Counted from the stretch's first letter, positions 1 to 10,067 are shown. The stretch: DNA of 64,000 bases from Sphingomonas sp. NFR15 (GCF_900103265.1 NZ_FMWX01000007.1:1-64000); one strand, 5' to 3'. Made by a program: numbers and translations. The notes: generated by a model not told the origin, from the letters alone.

Positions 1-253
1 AGACGACATCCTGCAGCATCGCCTTGTCGAGGCTCAGATCAGCCACCAGCCGCTTGAGCTTGGCGTTCTCCTCCTCAAGCTGACGCAGCCGGCGCATCTC
101 CGACGGCATCAGACCCGCGTACTTCTTGCGCCACGCATAGAACGTCGCCTCGCTGATCCCCGTTTTGCGGCACACCTCGCCGACGCTCGTCCCATCCTCC
201 GCCTGCTTCAACACGAAGGCGATCTGCGCCTCCGAAAACTTCGACCTCTTCAT
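1..253 (-). CDS. IS3-family transposase OrfA (partial, runs off the left edge)
   Basis: The 84 visible residues start at the ATG at 253 and read MKRSKFSEAQIAFVLKQAE and onward. Residues about 5-50 form the helix-turn-helix of IS3 OrfA proteins, with the family signature of a conserved Cys-Arg-Lys-x-Gly-Ile-Ser-x-x-Thr-Phe-Tyr-x-Trp-Lys-like block. Residues about 55-80 are a leucine-zipper-like Glu/Leu/Lys helix. OrfA binds the element ends; in this family a programmed -1 frameshift joins it to the catalytic OrfB, which would lie to the left of the window. Confidence 0.9.
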   Translation of the reverse strand, partial: MKRSKFSEAQIAFVLKQAEDGTSVGEVCRKTGISEATFYAWRKKYAGLMPSEMRRLRQLEEENAKLKRLVADLSLDKAMLQDVV

Positions 254-333
254 CGCTCACTCCGCTTCCCTGGCCCTTCTCCATAACTGGAATTTTCCAG
301 CTCAAAACGGCCCAAGAAACGGGCAGCAGGTCA
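1..333 (-). mobile_element. IS3-family insertion sequence, left part only visible
   Basis: The first 333 bases are one end of an IS3-like element read on the minus strand. The outer end is probably at 333, where the minus strand begins TGACCTGCTGCCCG, about 80 bases before the transposase orfA start at 253. IS3 elements characteristically begin with TG and have a short untranslated lead before orfA. The rest (orfB with the DDE integrase domain and the other inverted repeat) lies outside the window, so the terminal repeat and target duplication cannot be confirmed here. Confidence 0.75.
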
Positions 334-334
334 C

Positions 335-412
335 GTCCAAGGGATATTCGGTGTCTTCCGCGAGGAGGTGGCCGATCTGAGTGAGCAGGCTTTGCGTCTC
401 ATCGTTTGCCAC
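335..412 (-). pseudogene. 5' remnant of a gene interrupted by the IS3 element
   Basis: On the minus strand a GTG at 412, preceded by an AAAGGGA-like ribosome-binding site, opens a frame of 26 codons reading VANDETQSLLTQIGHLLAED and onward to a Pro-Leu-Asp. It has no stop before the IS boundary at 333/334. The amphipathic start and good codon use suggest a real gene whose remainder lies beyond the IS, outside the window. I do not recognise the family from so short a piece. Confidence 0.5.
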
Positions 413-476
413 GGCTAATCCCTTTACATGCGTTTGGGAGCTTCAGACTTTCTGGTCGACAGTTGATCGTGAACAA

Positions 477-495
477 GACGTCCACGGCGGACGTC
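477..495. repeat. Short perfect dyad GACGTCC-N5-GGACGTC
   Basis: A 7+7 base palindrome separated by five bases lies in the intergenic region between the interrupted minus-strand gene (start 412) and the ybjQ-like gene (start 624). It could be an operator for either divergent gene. Nothing else is evident in 413-623. Confidence 0.3.
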
Positions 496-623
496 GCTTC
501 GACATGCCGACTCCTGTCCCTGAGCGTCCGGAACATTTGGGCAACATTGTCCAGCCTGTCAATTTGCGTGCGGCGATCGATCGGCGTGGCTAACGTATGA
601 CGCCGTCGTAAAGGAGGATCGCC

Positions 624-950
624 ATGCTCGTCACCACCACCGAGAACGTCCCCGGCCATGCCGTCCGTGCGACGCTCGGCCCCGTGTTCGGGGTCGTCGT
701 GCGCAGTCGTGGGCTGGGCGGGAACATCACCGCGAGCCTGCGCTCGATCGTCGGCGGGGAAATCCCCGAATATACCCGGCTGATCGAAGATACGCGCCGT
801 CACGCGATCGACCGGATGGTGCAGAACGCGACGGTGATGGGCGCCAACGCCATCGTGATGATGCGGTTCGACTCGGGCGAGATCGCGCAGTCGATGAACG
901 AGGTGGTCGCGTATGGCACCGCCGTCATCCTCGATCCGGCGCCCGAGTGA
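624..950 (+). CDS. YbjQ/UPF0145 family heavy-metal-binding-domain protein
   Basis: The 108-residue product matches the YbjQ (DUF74) family in length and pattern: an N-terminal beta strand with Thr-Thr-Glu-Asn-Val-Pro-Gly, a central Val-Val-x-Ser-Arg-Gly-Leu-Gly-Gly-Asn region, then Gly-Gly-Glu-Ile-Pro-Glu-Tyr-Thr, and a helix plus Gly-Ala-Asn-Ala-Ile at the end. The family assembles as a pentamer and is often called heavy-metal binding, but its role is not established. The start has a strong AAAGGAGG site six bases upstream. The next gene overlaps its stop, so the two are translated together. Confidence 0.85.
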   Translation: MLVTTTENVPGHAVRATLGPVFGVVVRSRGLGGNITASLRSIVGGEIPEYTRLIEDTRRHAIDRMVQNATVMGANAIVMMRFDSGEIAQSMNEVVAYGTAVILDPAPE

Positions 951-1264
951 TGCTGCGCGTGTTCGTGACGGTGGCGGCGATGGTGGCGTTCACCGTGGCG
1001 CTGGTCGTGGCCGCGTTCGCGCTCACGCAATGGCCGGCGGTGATCTGGACCGGGGCGGTGCTGGCGGGGGTGGTGTTCGAACGCGCGCGCTATGGCGCGG
1101 CGCGCGAGCGGCCGGCGGATGGCGACTGGCGCGAAACGCCGGAGCGGTTCATCGATGACGCGTCGGGCAGGGTGATGGTGGTGTGGGTCAGTCCGAGCAG
1201 CGGCGAGCGCCGCTACGTCCTTGAGGGCGACTCTGTTAATGCACCTGCGAATGAATTGCAATAA
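950..1264 (+). CDS. Small membrane protein of unknown function
   Basis: About 104 residues. Residues 1-45 contain two hydrophobic segments (VFVTVAAMVAFTVALVV, then WPAVIWTGAVLAGVVF). The rest is a soluble, charged tail of about 60 residues. The ATG at 950 overlaps the TGA of the YbjQ-like gene; a GTG at 947 is an alternative start. The overlap suggests an operon and perhaps a membrane partner for the upstream protein. I do not recognise the family. Confidence 0.7.
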   Translation: MLRVFVTVAAMVAFTVALVVAAFALTQWPAVIWTGAVLAGVVFERARYGAARERPADGDWRETPERFIDDASGRVMVVWVSPSSGERRYVLEGDSVNAPANELQ

Positions 1265-1288
1265 TAAGCTACGCGGGGAATCCTTTAG

Positions 1289-2344
<1,056 letters not shown>

Positions 2345-2405
2345 TTGACCTCCGGCGGCGCGGAAGCTCTCCGCGCCGTGTCCTCGTTTCAGGGAAAAGT
2401 GCCGC

Positions 2406-3290
2406 ATGAGCATTCTCGTCGACAAGAATACCAAGGTCATCACGCAGGGCATGACCGGTGAGACCGGCAGCTTCCACACGCAGACCGCGCTCGCCTATGG
2501 CACGCAGATGGTCGGCGGCGTGACGCCGGGCAAGGGCGGCACCACCCATCTCGACCTGCCGGTGTTCGACACCGTGCTCGAGGCCAAGACCAAGACCGGC
2601 GCCGACGCGTCGGTGATCTACGTGCCGCCGCCCTTCGCGGCCGATTCGATCCTCGAGGCGATCGACGCCGAGATCCCGCTGATCGTCGCGATCACCGAAG
2701 GCATTCCGGTGCTCGACATGGTCAAGGTCAAGCGCGCGCTGTCGGGTTCGAAGTCGCGGCTGATCGGCCCGAACTGCCCGGGCGTGCTGACGCCGGGCGA
2801 GTGCAAGATCGGCATCATGCCGGGCAACATCTTCTCCAAGGGCTCGGTGGGCGTTGTTTCGCGCTCGGGCACGCTTACCTATGAGGCGGTGTTTCAGACC
2901 ACCAACGCGGGTCTTGGCCAGACCACGGCGGTCGGCATCGGTGGCGATCCGGTCAACGGCACGAACTTCATCGACGTGCTCGAACTGTTCCTCGCCGACG
3001 ATGCCACCCAGTCGATCATCATGATCGGCGAGATCGGCGGCTCGGCCGAAGAGGAAGCCGCGCAGTTCCTGCGTGACGAGGCCAAGCGTGGCCGCAAGAA
3101 GCCGATGGCTGGCTTCATCGCGGGCCGCACCGCGCCTCCCGGGCGTCGCATGGGCCATGCCGGTGCGATCGTCTCGGGCGGCCAGGGCGGCGCCGAGGAC
3201 AAGATCGCGGCGATGGAAGCCGCCGGCATCAAGGTGGCGGACAGCCCCTCGCTGCTCGGCGAGACTTTGGTCGCGGTGCTGAAGGGCTAA
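2406..3290 (+). CDS. sucD: Succinyl-CoA ligase, alpha subunit
   Basis: Substrate-level phosphorylation step succinyl-CoA + NDP/Pi to succinate + NTP. The 294-residue protein begins [15 protein letters not shown] and has the CoA-binding fold, the Gly-Pro-Asn-Cys-Pro-Gly motif and the active-site phosphohistidine in Gly-His-Ala-Gly-Ala-Ile near residue 250. It follows mdh by 61 bases. The beta subunit gene sucC, often adjacent, is not between mdh and sucD nor anywhere else in the window. Confidence 0.97.
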   Translation: MSILVDKNTKVITQGMTGETGSFHTQTALAYGTQMVGGVTPGKGGTTHLDLPVFDTVLEAKTKTGADASVIYVPPPFAADSILEAIDAEIPLIVAITEGIPVLDMVKVKRALSGSKSRLIGPNCPGVLTPGECKIGIMPGNIFSKGSVGVVSRSGTLTYEAVFQTTNAGLGQTTAVGIGGDPVNGTNFIDVLELFLADDATQSIIMIGEIGGSAEEEAAQFLRDEAKRGRKKPMAGFIAGRTAPPGRRMGHAGAIVSGGQGGAEDKIAAMEAAGIKVADSPSLLGETLVAVLKG

Positions 3291-3298
3291 CCCTAAAC

Positions 3299-3424
3299 CC
3301 TTCTCCCCTTGTGGGAGAAGGTGGCCCGAAGGGCCGGATGAGGGGGATAGGCGGTACGTCCGTTCCCCCTCACCCTCCCAAGCTTCGCTTGGGCCCCTCC
3401 CTCTCCCACAAGGGGAGAGGGGAA
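3299..3424. repeat. Inverted repeat cluster between sucD and sucA
   Basis: The two ends carry complementary CTCCCCTTGTGGGAGA-type units (about 3300-3320 and 3399-3422), each also able to fold on itself. A third small hairpin, CCCAAGC/GCTTGGG, lies at 3377-3393. This is a REP-like intergenic element. It sits within the operon and could stabilise or process the polycistronic mRNA. Confidence 0.75.
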
Positions 3425-3438
3425 GAAGGACGAAGACT

Positions 3439-6375
3439 ATGGGCTACGAAGGCCAGGATTTCGGTGATATCGCAGCCGGGGTGAGCCCGGCGTTCATCGA
3501 GACGCTCTACACGCGCTACAAGACCTCCCCCGAAAGCGTCGAGCCGGCATGGCGTGGCCTGTTCGACGGTCTCGACGGCATCGCGCAGAACCCGAGCTGG
3601 GAGCGTGCGAGCTGGCCGCTCACCAGCACCGACGATCTCACCGCGGCGCTCGACCCGACGCAGATGGAAGCGGCTCCCAAGCCCGCCAAGGGTGGCGCCA
3701 AGCCCGCCGCCGCGCCGGCCGCCGCACCCGCTTCGCAAGCCGACATCGTCCGCGCCGCCGCCGATTCGATCCGCGCGATGCTGCTGGTCCGCACCTACCG
3801 CGTGCGCGGTCACCTCGCCGCGACGCTCGATCCGCTCGGTCTGTCCTCGCGCGAACTGCCCGCCGACCTCACGCCGGAATATCACGGCTTCTCGGGCGCC
3901 GATCTCGACCGCAAGGTCTATATGGGCGGCACGCTCGGCATGGAATGGGCGACCGTGCGCGACATCGTCGCGACGCTGCGCGCCAATTACTGCGGCAATG
4001 TCGGCCTTGAATATATGCACATCGCCGATGTCGAGGAGCGCCGCTTCCTCCAGGAGCGGATGGAGGGCCAGGACAAGGCGATCGAATTCACCGAGATCGG
4101 CAAGAAGGCGATCCTCAACAAGGTGATCGAAGCCGAGCAGTGGGAGCGCTTCTGCGGCAAGAAGTACGTCGGCACAAAGCGCTTCGGCCTCGACGGCGGC
4201 GAGAGCATGATCCCGGCGCTGGAAAGCGTCATCAAATATGGCGGCGCGCTTGGCGTGCGCGAGATCGTGTTCGGCATGGCGCATCGCGGCCGGTTGAACG
4301 TGCTGTCGAACGTGATGGCCAAGCCGTTCCGCGTGATCTTCCACGAATTCGGCGGCGGTTCGGACAATCCCGACGATGTCGCCGGTTCGGGCGACGTGAA
4401 ATACCACCTCGGCACCTCGACCGACCGCGAGTTCGACGGGATCAGCGTGCATATGTCGCTGGTCGCCAACCCGTCGCACCTCGAGGCGGAAGATCCCGTC
4501 GTCCTGGGTAAGACGCGCGCGATCCAGACGATCTCCAACGATCTCGAGACGCACACCGCCTCGCTGCCGGTGTTGATCCACGGCGACGCCGCCTTCGCGG
4601 GGCAGGGCATCGTCTGGGAGTGCCTCGGCTTCTCGGGCATTCGCGGCTACAACACCGGCGGCTGCGTCCACTTCATCATCAACAACCAGGTCGGTTTCAC
4701 CACCTCGCCGCAGTTCGCGCGGTCATCGCCCTATCCGTCGGATGTGGCGAAGGGCGTGCAGGCGCCGATCTTCCACGTCAACGGCGACGACCCCGAGGCG
4801 GTGACTTTCGCGACCAAGATGGCGATAGAGTTCCGCCAGCGCTTCCACCGCGACGTGGTGATCGACATGTGGTGCTACCGCCGCTTCGGCCACAACGAGG
4901 GCGACGAGCCGGGCTTCACCCAGCCGCTGATGTACGCCAAGATCCGCCAGCATCCGCCGGTCAGCGAAATCTACGGCGAGAAGCTGATCGCGCAGAAGGT
5001 GGTCGATCGCGCTTGGATCGACAATACGGTCAGCGAATTCACCACCTTGCTCGAAGGCGAGTTCGAGGCGGGTGCCTCGTACAAGCCCAACAAGGCGGAC
5101 TGGTTCGCCGGACGCTGGTCCGGGCTGCACGCGCCGGCCGATGCCGAGACCGCGCGGCGTAGCGTCGAGACCGGCATCGAACAGAAATTGTTCGACTCGA
5201 TCGGGCGCACCCTCACCACGGTTCCCGAGAACATTACGATCCACAAGACGCTCGCGCGCGTGCTCGACGCCAAGCGCGAGATGTTCAAGAGCGGCGCGAA
5301 TTTCGACTGGGCGACCGGCGAGGCGCTCGCCTTCGGTTCGTTGCTGTCCGAGGGCTATGGCGTGCGTCTGTCGGGGCAGGACTCGGGGCGCGGCACGTTC
5401 AGCCAGCGGCACGCGGTGTGGACCGACCAGACCGACGAGCACAAATACCGCCCGCTCGAAACAATCCCGCACGGCCGTTTCGAGGTGCTCGACAGCCCCT
5501 TGAGCGAATATGGCGTGCTCGGTTTCGAATATGGCTATGCGCTCGCCGACCCGAAGACGTTGGTGATCTGGGAAGCGCAGTTCGGCGATTTCGCCAACGG
5601 CGCGCAGATCATGATCGACCAGTTCATCGCTTCGGGCGAGAGCAAGTGGCTTCGCGCCAATGGTTTGGTGATGCTGCTGCCGCACGGCTACGAAGGGCAG
5701 GGGCCGGAGCATAGCTCGGCGCGGATGGAGCGTTTCCTTCAGCTTTGCGCCCAGGACAACATCCAGATCGCGAACTGCACCACGCCGGCCAACTATTACC
5801 ACCTGCTGCGCCGGCAGATGCACCGTCCGTTCCGTAAGCCGCTGGTCGTGTTCACGCCCAAATCGCTGCTGCGCCACAAGCTCGCGGTGTCGAAAACGGC
5901 CGACTTCCTCGGCGACAGCCACTTCAAGCGACTGCTCTCCGATCCTTCGGCGCCGGCGGATGCCGATGTAACGCGGCTGGTGCTCTGTACCGGCAAGGTC
6001 GCCTATGATCTGATCGAGGCGCGTGACGCCGCCGAGGACAAGAACACCGCGATCGTCCGGGTCGAGCAGCTCTATCCGTTCCCGAGCGAGGCGCTGACCG
6101 CGCGGCTCAAGACCATGCCTAACCTCGAGACGGTGGTGTGGGCGCAGGAAGAGCCGAAGAACAACGGCGCGTGGTTCTTCGTCGAGCCGTTCATCGAGGC
6201 ATGTCTTGGCGCGGCGGACAGCCCGGTCAAGCGGGCGCGCTACGCCGGCCGCGCGGCGGCGGCATCGCCCGCGACCGGGCTGATGAAACGCCATCTCGTC
6301 GAGCAAGGTGCGCTCGTCGCCGAGGCGCTCGGCCACAATGTGCGCGGTGAAATTCGCCGCGCGCGAAAGAACTGA
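3439..6375 (+). CDS. sucA: 2-oxoglutarate dehydrogenase E1 component
   Basis: Thiamine-diphosphate-dependent decarboxylase of the 2-oxoglutarate dehydrogenase complex. At 978 residues it is of usual length. Residues about 5-40 are the conserved E1 N-terminal segment that engages the rest of the complex. Residues about 80-100 are an Ala/Pro/Lys linker. The catalytic part includes Ala-His-Arg-Gly-Arg-Leu-Asn-Val, the ThDP motif region Gly-Asp-Ala-Ala-Phe-Ala-Gly-Gln-Gly, and the transketolase-like C-terminal domain with Gln-Glu-Glu-Pro-Lys-Asn-Asn-Gly-Ala-Trp. An AAGGA site lies eight bases before the ATG. Confidence 0.98.
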   Translation: MGYEGQDFGDIAAGVSPAFIETLYTRYKTSPESVEPAWRGLFDGLDGIAQNPSWERASWPLTSTDDLTAALDPTQMEAAPKPAKGGAKPAAAPAAAPASQADIVRAAADSIRAMLLVRTYRVRGHLAATLDPLGLSSRELPADLTPEYHGFSGADLDRKVYMGGTLGMEWATVRDIVATLRANYCGNVGLEYMHIADVEERRFLQERMEGQDKAIEFTEIGKKAILNKVIEAEQWERFCGKKYVGTKRFGLDGGESMIPALESVIKYGGALGVREIVFGMAHRGRLNVLSNVMAKPFRVIFHEFGGGSDNPDDVAGSGDVKYHLGTSTDREFDGISVHMSLVANPSHLEAEDPVVLGKTRAIQTISNDLETHTASLPVLIHGDAAFAGQGIVWECLGFSGIRGYNTGGCVHFIINNQVGFTTSPQFARSSPYPSDVAKGVQAPIFHVNGDDPEAVTFATKMAIEFRQRFHRDVVIDMWCYRRFGHNEGDEPGFTQPLMYAKIRQHPPVSEIYGEKLIAQKVVDRAWIDNTVSEFTTLLEGEFEAGASYKPNKADWFAGRWSGLHAPADAETARRSVETGIEQKLFDSIGRTLTTVPENITIHKTLARVLDAKREMFKSGANFDWATGEALAFGSLLSEGYGVRLSGQDSGRGTFSQRHAVWTDQTDEHKYRPLETIPHGRFEVLDSPLSEYGVLGFEYGYALADPKTLVIWEAQFGDFANGAQIMIDQFIASGESKWLRANGLVMLLPHGYEGQGPEHSSARMERFLQLCAQDNIQIANCTTPANYYHLLRRQMHRPFRKPLVVFTPKSLLRHKLAVSKTADFLGDSHFKRLLSDPSAPADADVTRLVLCTGKVAYDLIEARDAAEDKNTAIVRVEQLYPFPSEALTARLKTMPNLETVVWAQEEPKNNGAWFFVEPFIEACLGAADSPVKRARYAGRAAAASPATGLMKRHLVEQGALVAEALGHNVRGEIRRARKN

Positions 6376-6379
6376 CGCG

Positions 6380-6407
6380 GCGGCCGCCCCTTCGCCGGGG
6401 CGGCTGC
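6380..6407 (+). terminator. GC-rich hairpin between sucA and sucB
   Basis: GCCGCCCC pairs with GGGGCGGC across a six-base loop, five bases after the sucA stop. No T-run follows, so it is more likely a processing or partial attenuation structure than a full terminator. Confidence 0.45.
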
Positions 6408-6481
6408 CGATGGGTGAATGTGCGCACGCGACCCAGTGCGCGAACTGACCCCGGCCGCAGCCGGGAACGAGGAAGATAGCG

Positions 6482-7681
6482 ATGGCAACCGAAGTCAAAG
6501 TCCCCGTTCTGGGCGAATCGATCACCGAAGCGACGCTGGGCGAATGGCTCAAGAAGCCGGGCGAGGCGGTCAAGGCCGACGAGCCGATCGCCAGCCTGGA
6601 GACCGACAAGGTCTCGGTCGAAGTGCCGTCGCCGGTCGCCGGGGTGATGGGGGAATGGGCGGTCAAGGTCGGCGATACCGTCGAGGTCGGCGCGATGATC
6701 GCGACGATCGAGGCTGGCGACGGTTCGGCCGCCGCCAAGCCGGCCGCAGCCCCCGCGACCGCCGGCCAGCAGGCACCCGCGCAGCCGAGCGACACGCCCG
6801 CCGCGCTCTCGCCGTCGGTGCGCCGCGCCGTGCTCGAAACCGGAGTCGATCCGTCGAACCTCAAGGGCACCGGCAAGGACGGCCGCCTGACCAAGGACGA
6901 CGTGCTCGCCGCCAAGCCGGCCGCCGCGCCTGCCGCCGCCGAGCCGCTGCCGGTCGCGCCCTCGGTCGCCGCCGCGACCGGCCGCAAGGAAGAGCGCGTC
7001 CGCATGACGCGGCTGCGCCAGACGATCGCCAAGCGCCTCAAGGACGCGCAGAACACCGCGGCGATGCTCACCACCTTCAACGACGTCGACATGACGGCGG
7101 TGATCGAGGCGCGCGCCAAGTACAAGGATCTGTTCGAGAAGAAGCATGGCGTCCGGCTGGGCTTCATGGGCTTCTTCACCAAGGCCGCGACGATGGCGCT
7201 CAAGGACATCCCCAGCGTCAACGCGTCGATCGAGGGCGACGAGATCGTCTATCACGATTACGCCGACATCTCGGTGGCGGTGTCGGGTCCGGGCGGCTTG
7301 GTCGTGCCGGTGATCCGCGACGCCGATCAGATGTCGGTGGCGCAGATCGAGAAGACGATCGGCGATTTCGGCAAGCGCGCCAAGGACGGCACGCTCAAGA
7401 TGGACGAAATGAAGGGCGGTACCTTCACCATCTCGAACGGCGGCGTGTTCGGCTCGCTGATGTCGACCCCGATCATCAACCCGCCGCAGGCGGCGGTGCT
7501 CGGGCTGCACCGCATCGAGGAACGTCCGGTGGTGCGCGACGGTCAGGTCGTCGTGCGGCCGATGATGTATCTCGCGCTCAGCTACGATCACCGCTTGATC
7601 GACGGCCGCGAGGCGGTGACCTTCCTGGTCGCGCTGAAGAACGCGATCGAGGACCCGACGCGCATTCTGATCGACCTGTAA
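6482..7681 (+). CDS. sucB: Dihydrolipoyllysine-residue succinyltransferase (2-oxoglutarate dehydrogenase E2)
   Basis: Core of the 2-oxoglutarate dehydrogenase complex, moving the succinyl group from lipoamide to CoA. The 399 residues give a lipoyl domain with the lipoylated Lys43 in Glu-Thr-Asp-Lys-Val, an Ala/Pro linker, a peripheral-subunit-binding domain at about 112-145 and the acyltransferase domain with catalytic His370 and Asp374 in Asp-His-Arg-Leu-Ile-Asp-Gly. A single lipoyl domain is normal for this enzyme. It lies 106 bases after sucA and before the E3 gene. Confidence 0.98.
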   Translation: MATEVKVPVLGESITEATLGEWLKKPGEAVKADEPIASLETDKVSVEVPSPVAGVMGEWAVKVGDTVEVGAMIATIEAGDGSAAAKPAAAPATAGQQAPAQPSDTPAALSPSVRRAVLETGVDPSNLKGTGKDGRLTKDDVLAAKPAAAPAAAEPLPVAPSVAAATGRKEERVRMTRLRQTIAKRLKDAQNTAAMLTTFNDVDMTAVIEARAKYKDLFEKKHGVRLGFMGFFTKAATMALKDIPSVNASIEGDEIVYHDYADISVAVSGPGGLVVPVIRDADQMSVAQIEKTIGDFGKRAKDGTLKMDEMKGGTFTISNGGVFGSLMSTPIINPPQAAVLGLHRIEERPVVRDGQVVVRPMMYLALSYDHRLIDGREAVTFLVALKNAIEDPTRILIDL

Positions 7682-7689
7682 CTATATAG

Positions 7690-7784
7690 ACGTCGCTCCG
7701 GTGCCAAAATGTCTTTGGGGCCGGAGCCGCTGCGCGATGTGGCGCAACACCATTGGCCGGCCCCGGCCTTCGCCGGGGCGACGG
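7690..7784. repeat. Family B palindromic repeat (CCCCGG-CTTCG-CCGGGG type), sucB-lpd gap
   Basis: The right unit at 7758-7784 is the standard GGCCCCGGCCTTCGCCGGGGC element. The left unit near 7690-7728 (GTCGCTCCGGTGCC and GGGGCCGGAGCC) is a diverged partner in opposite orientation. It fills nearly all of the gap between sucB and lpd. Confidence 0.7.
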
Positions 7785-7793
7785 AGAAGTTAA

Positions 7794-9185
7794 ATGGCTG
7801 AATTCGACTATGACGTTCTGGTGATCGGGTCCGGCCCCGGCGGCTATGTCGCGGCGATCCGCGCGGCGCAGCTGGGTCTGCGCACTGCGTGTGTCGAGAG
7901 CCGCGAGACGCTGGGCGGCACCTGCCTCAACGTCGGCTGCATCCCGTCGAAGGCGATGCTGCATGCGTCGGAATATTTCGACGCCGCCGCGAACGGCGCG
8001 ATGGCCAAGCTCGGCATCAAGGTGACGCCCGAACTCGACCTGCCGACGATGCACGCGCAGCGGATCGACGCGGTCAAGCAGCTCACCGGCGGCATCGAAT
8101 ATCTGTTCAAGAAGAACAAGGTGACGTGGCTGAAGGGTCGCGGTGCGTTCGTCGATGCGCATACCGTCCAGGTCGGCGAGCAGACCGTCACCGCCAAGGA
8201 CGTGGTGATCGCGACCGGATCGTCGGTGACGCCGTTGCCGGGCGTGACGATCGACCAGAAAGTCGTGGTCGATTCAACCGGTGCGCTCGAACTTCCCAAG
8301 GTGCCCGCGCATCTCGTCGTGATCGGCGGCGGCGTGATCGGGCTCGAACTGGGGTCGGTGTGGCGGCGGCTCGGCGCGAAGGTGACGGTGGTCGAGTATC
8401 TCGACCAGATCCTGCCGGGCTTCGACGGCGATGTCCGTAAGGAAGCCAATAAGATCTTCCGCAAGCAGGGCATCGAGTTCAAGCTGTCGACCAAGGTGAC
8501 GGGCGTCACCGTCGAGGGCGACAGTGCGACGCTGACGGTCGAGCCAGCCGGCGGCGGCGCGGCCGAGACGATCTCGGCCGATGTCGTCCTGGTGTCGATC
8601 GGCCGTAAGCCGAACACCGACGGACTCGCGCTCGAGAAGGCCGGTCTCGCCACCAACGCGCGCGGGCAGATCGAGATCGATCACCGCTTCAAGACCGCGG
8701 TCGATGGCGTGTGGGCGATCGGCGACGTGGTGCCGGGGCCGATGCTCGCGCACAAGGCCGAGGACGAGGGCATCGCGGTCGCCGAGAACATCGCCGGGCA
8801 GACCGGCATCGTAAACCATGACGTGATCCCGTCGGTGGTCTATACGTGGCCCGAGATCGCGGGCGTCGGGCTGACCGAGGAGGTCGCCAAGGAACGCGGC
8901 GAGATCAAGGTCGGCAAGTTCCCGATGCTCGGCAACAGCCGCGCCAAGACCAACCACGAGCCGGACGGCTTCGTGAAGATCATCGCCGACGCCAAGAGCG
9001 ACCGCGTGCTCGGCGTGTGGTGCATCGCGAGCGTTGCCGGCACGATGATCGCGCAGGCCGCGCAGGCGATGGAGTTCGGCGCGACCAGCGAGGACATAGC
9101 TTACACCTGCCACGCGCATCCGACCCATTCGGAAGCGATCAAGGAAGCGGCGATGGCGGTGCGCGGCAAGCCTATTCACATCTAA
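7794..9185 (+). CDS. lpd: Dihydrolipoyl dehydrogenase (E3)
   Basis: Flavoprotein reoxidising dihydrolipoamide with NAD. Its 463 residues have the FAD-binding GSGPGGYVAAIRAAQ at 12-26, the redox-active pair Cys44/Cys49 in Gly-Gly-Thr-Cys-Leu-Asn-Val-Gly-Cys, an NAD-binding Gly-Gly-Gly-Val-Ile-Gly near 180, and the C-terminal active-site His442/Glu447. As the last gene of the TCA operon it is probably the dedicated E3 of the 2-oxoglutarate complex. Its last codons and stop lie inside a 14-bp stem-loop. Confidence 0.97.
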   Translation: MAEFDYDVLVIGSGPGGYVAAIRAAQLGLRTACVESRETLGGTCLNVGCIPSKAMLHASEYFDAAANGAMAKLGIKVTPELDLPTMHAQRIDAVKQLTGGIEYLFKKNKVTWLKGRGAFVDAHTVQVGEQTVTAKDVVIATGSSVTPLPGVTIDQKVVVDSTGALELPKVPAHLVVIGGGVIGLELGSVWRRLGAKVTVVEYLDQILPGFDGDVRKEANKIFRKQGIEFKLSTKVTGVTVEGDSATLTVEPAGGGAAETISADVVLVSIGRKPNTDGLALEKAGLATNARGQIEIDHRFKTAVDGVWAIGDVVPGPMLAHKAEDEGIAVAENIAGQTGIVNHDVIPSVVYTWPEIAGVGLTEEVAKERGEIKVGKFPMLGNSRAKTNHEPDGFVKIIADAKSDRVLGVWCIASVAGTMIAQAAQAMEFGATSEDIAYTCHAHPTHSEAIKEAAMAVRGKPIHI

Positions 9186-9204
9186 GCGCAGCTTAGATGT
9201 GAAT
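9174..9204. terminator. Stem-loop spanning the lpd stop codon
   Basis: Fourteen bases ATTCACATCTAAGC (9174-9187) pair perfectly with 9191-9204 across a three-base GCA loop. The lpd TAA at 9183-9185 is inside the left arm. No T-run follows on either strand, so it is more likely an mRNA 3'-end stabiliser than a classical terminator. Confidence 0.55.
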
Positions 9205-9282
9205 CGAGAGGGCTTGCCCGGCCGGCGGCGCTCCAGCGCCGGCCGACGACGCGGGCTCTGCCCGCGGCGCTGCCCATCTTGA

Positions 9283-9370
9283 CGTCGCCCCGGCGGAGGC
9301 CGGGGCCGGTCACTGGCTTGGCGAGCGATCCGCCCGAAACATTGCGGCCCCGGCCTTCGCCGGGGCGACG
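9283..9370. repeat. Family B palindromic repeat pair, lpd-TRIC gap
   Basis: GTCGCCCCGGCGGAGGCCGGGGCC at the left and its inverted counterpart GGCCCCGGCCTTCGCCGGGGC at the right are separated by about 40 bases, a BIME-like arrangement. A further GGCCGGCGGCGC/GCGCCGGCC hairpin lies at about 9219-9244. Nothing coding is visible in 9186-9410. Confidence 0.8.
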
Positions 9371-9410
9371 GGTGGTGGCGCTACTTGGTGTGCACGTCTA
9401 GACTTGCCCC

Positions 9411-10067
9411 ATGCATCCAGCGCTCCCCTGGCAGGTCGGTTCGATCCTTCCCTGGCTCGATCTGTTCGGGATCGCGGTGTTCGCCAGCACCGGCGCGCTG
9501 GCGGCGACGCAGCGCAACCAGACGCTCGTCACCGCGACCTTTTTCGCGCTCATCACCGGAGTCGGGGGCGGATCGGTGCGCGATCTGCTGATCGGCGTGC
9601 CGGTGTTCTGGGTGCATGATCCGCTCGTCGCGGGCGTGTGCCTGGGGGTGGCGGTGCTGGTGTGGTGGACGCCGGCGCGCTGGTGGAGAGGCGCGACGCT
9701 GGCGTGGCTCGATGCGGTCGGGCTGGCGGCTTATGCGGTGTTCGGCGCGGCCAAGGCGCTCGCGTTCGGGGTGCCGCCAATCCCGGCGGCGCTGATGGGA
9801 GTCGTTACCGCATGCGTCGGCGGGATCATCCGCGACGTGCTGGCGGGCGAGCCGTCGATCCTGATGCGCCCGGAACTCTACGTGACGGCGGGGGCGCTGG
9901 CGGCGGGGTCGCATGTCGCGCTGGTCGTGCTCGGCGCGCCGCCGACGATGGCTGCGCCCGTCGCGGCGGTGGCGGGGTTCGCGCTGCGCGCGGCGGCGAT
10001 CCGCTGGCGGATCGCGCTCCCCGCGTATCGGCGCGATCAGGCGACGCCGACGCCGCCCGAGAGATAA
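9411..10067 (+). CDS. TRIC/UPF0126 (YicG-like) family membrane protein
   Basis: The 218-residue polytopic protein shows two repeats of the UPF0126 module: Asp-x-x-Gly-x-x-x-Phe-Ala-x-Thr-Gly-Ala-Leu-Ala-Ala, then Gly-Val-Gly-Gly-Gly-Ser-Val-Arg-Asp-Leu-Leu, and later Gly-Gly-Ile-Ile-Arg-Asp-Val-Leu-Ala-Gly-Glu. About seven membrane segments are expected. Prokaryotic TRIC homologues are trimeric cation channels. The physiological ion here is unknown. Its last 31 bases overlap the end of the convergent DUF1993 gene. Confidence 0.88.
   Translation: MHPALPWQVGSILPWLDLFGIAVFASTGALAATQRNQTLVTATFFALITGVGGGSVRDLLIGVPVFWVHDPLVAGVCLGVAVLVWWTPARWWRGATLAWLDAVGLAAYAVFGAAKALAFGVPPIPAALMGVVTACVGGIIRDVLAGEPSILMRPELYVTAGALAAGSHVALVVLGAPPTMAAPVAAVAGFALRAAAIRWRIALPAYRRDQATPTPPER

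Noticed and set aside
4723..7221. An 832-codon minus-strand frame across sucA and sucB
   Set aside because: Shadow of the 2-oxoglutarate dehydrogenase genes; no recognisable domain or start.
9283..9370. Repeat array that might be a CRISPR
   Set aside because: Units are palindromic pairs in opposite orientation, not regularly spaced direct repeats with unique spacers; there are no cas genes.
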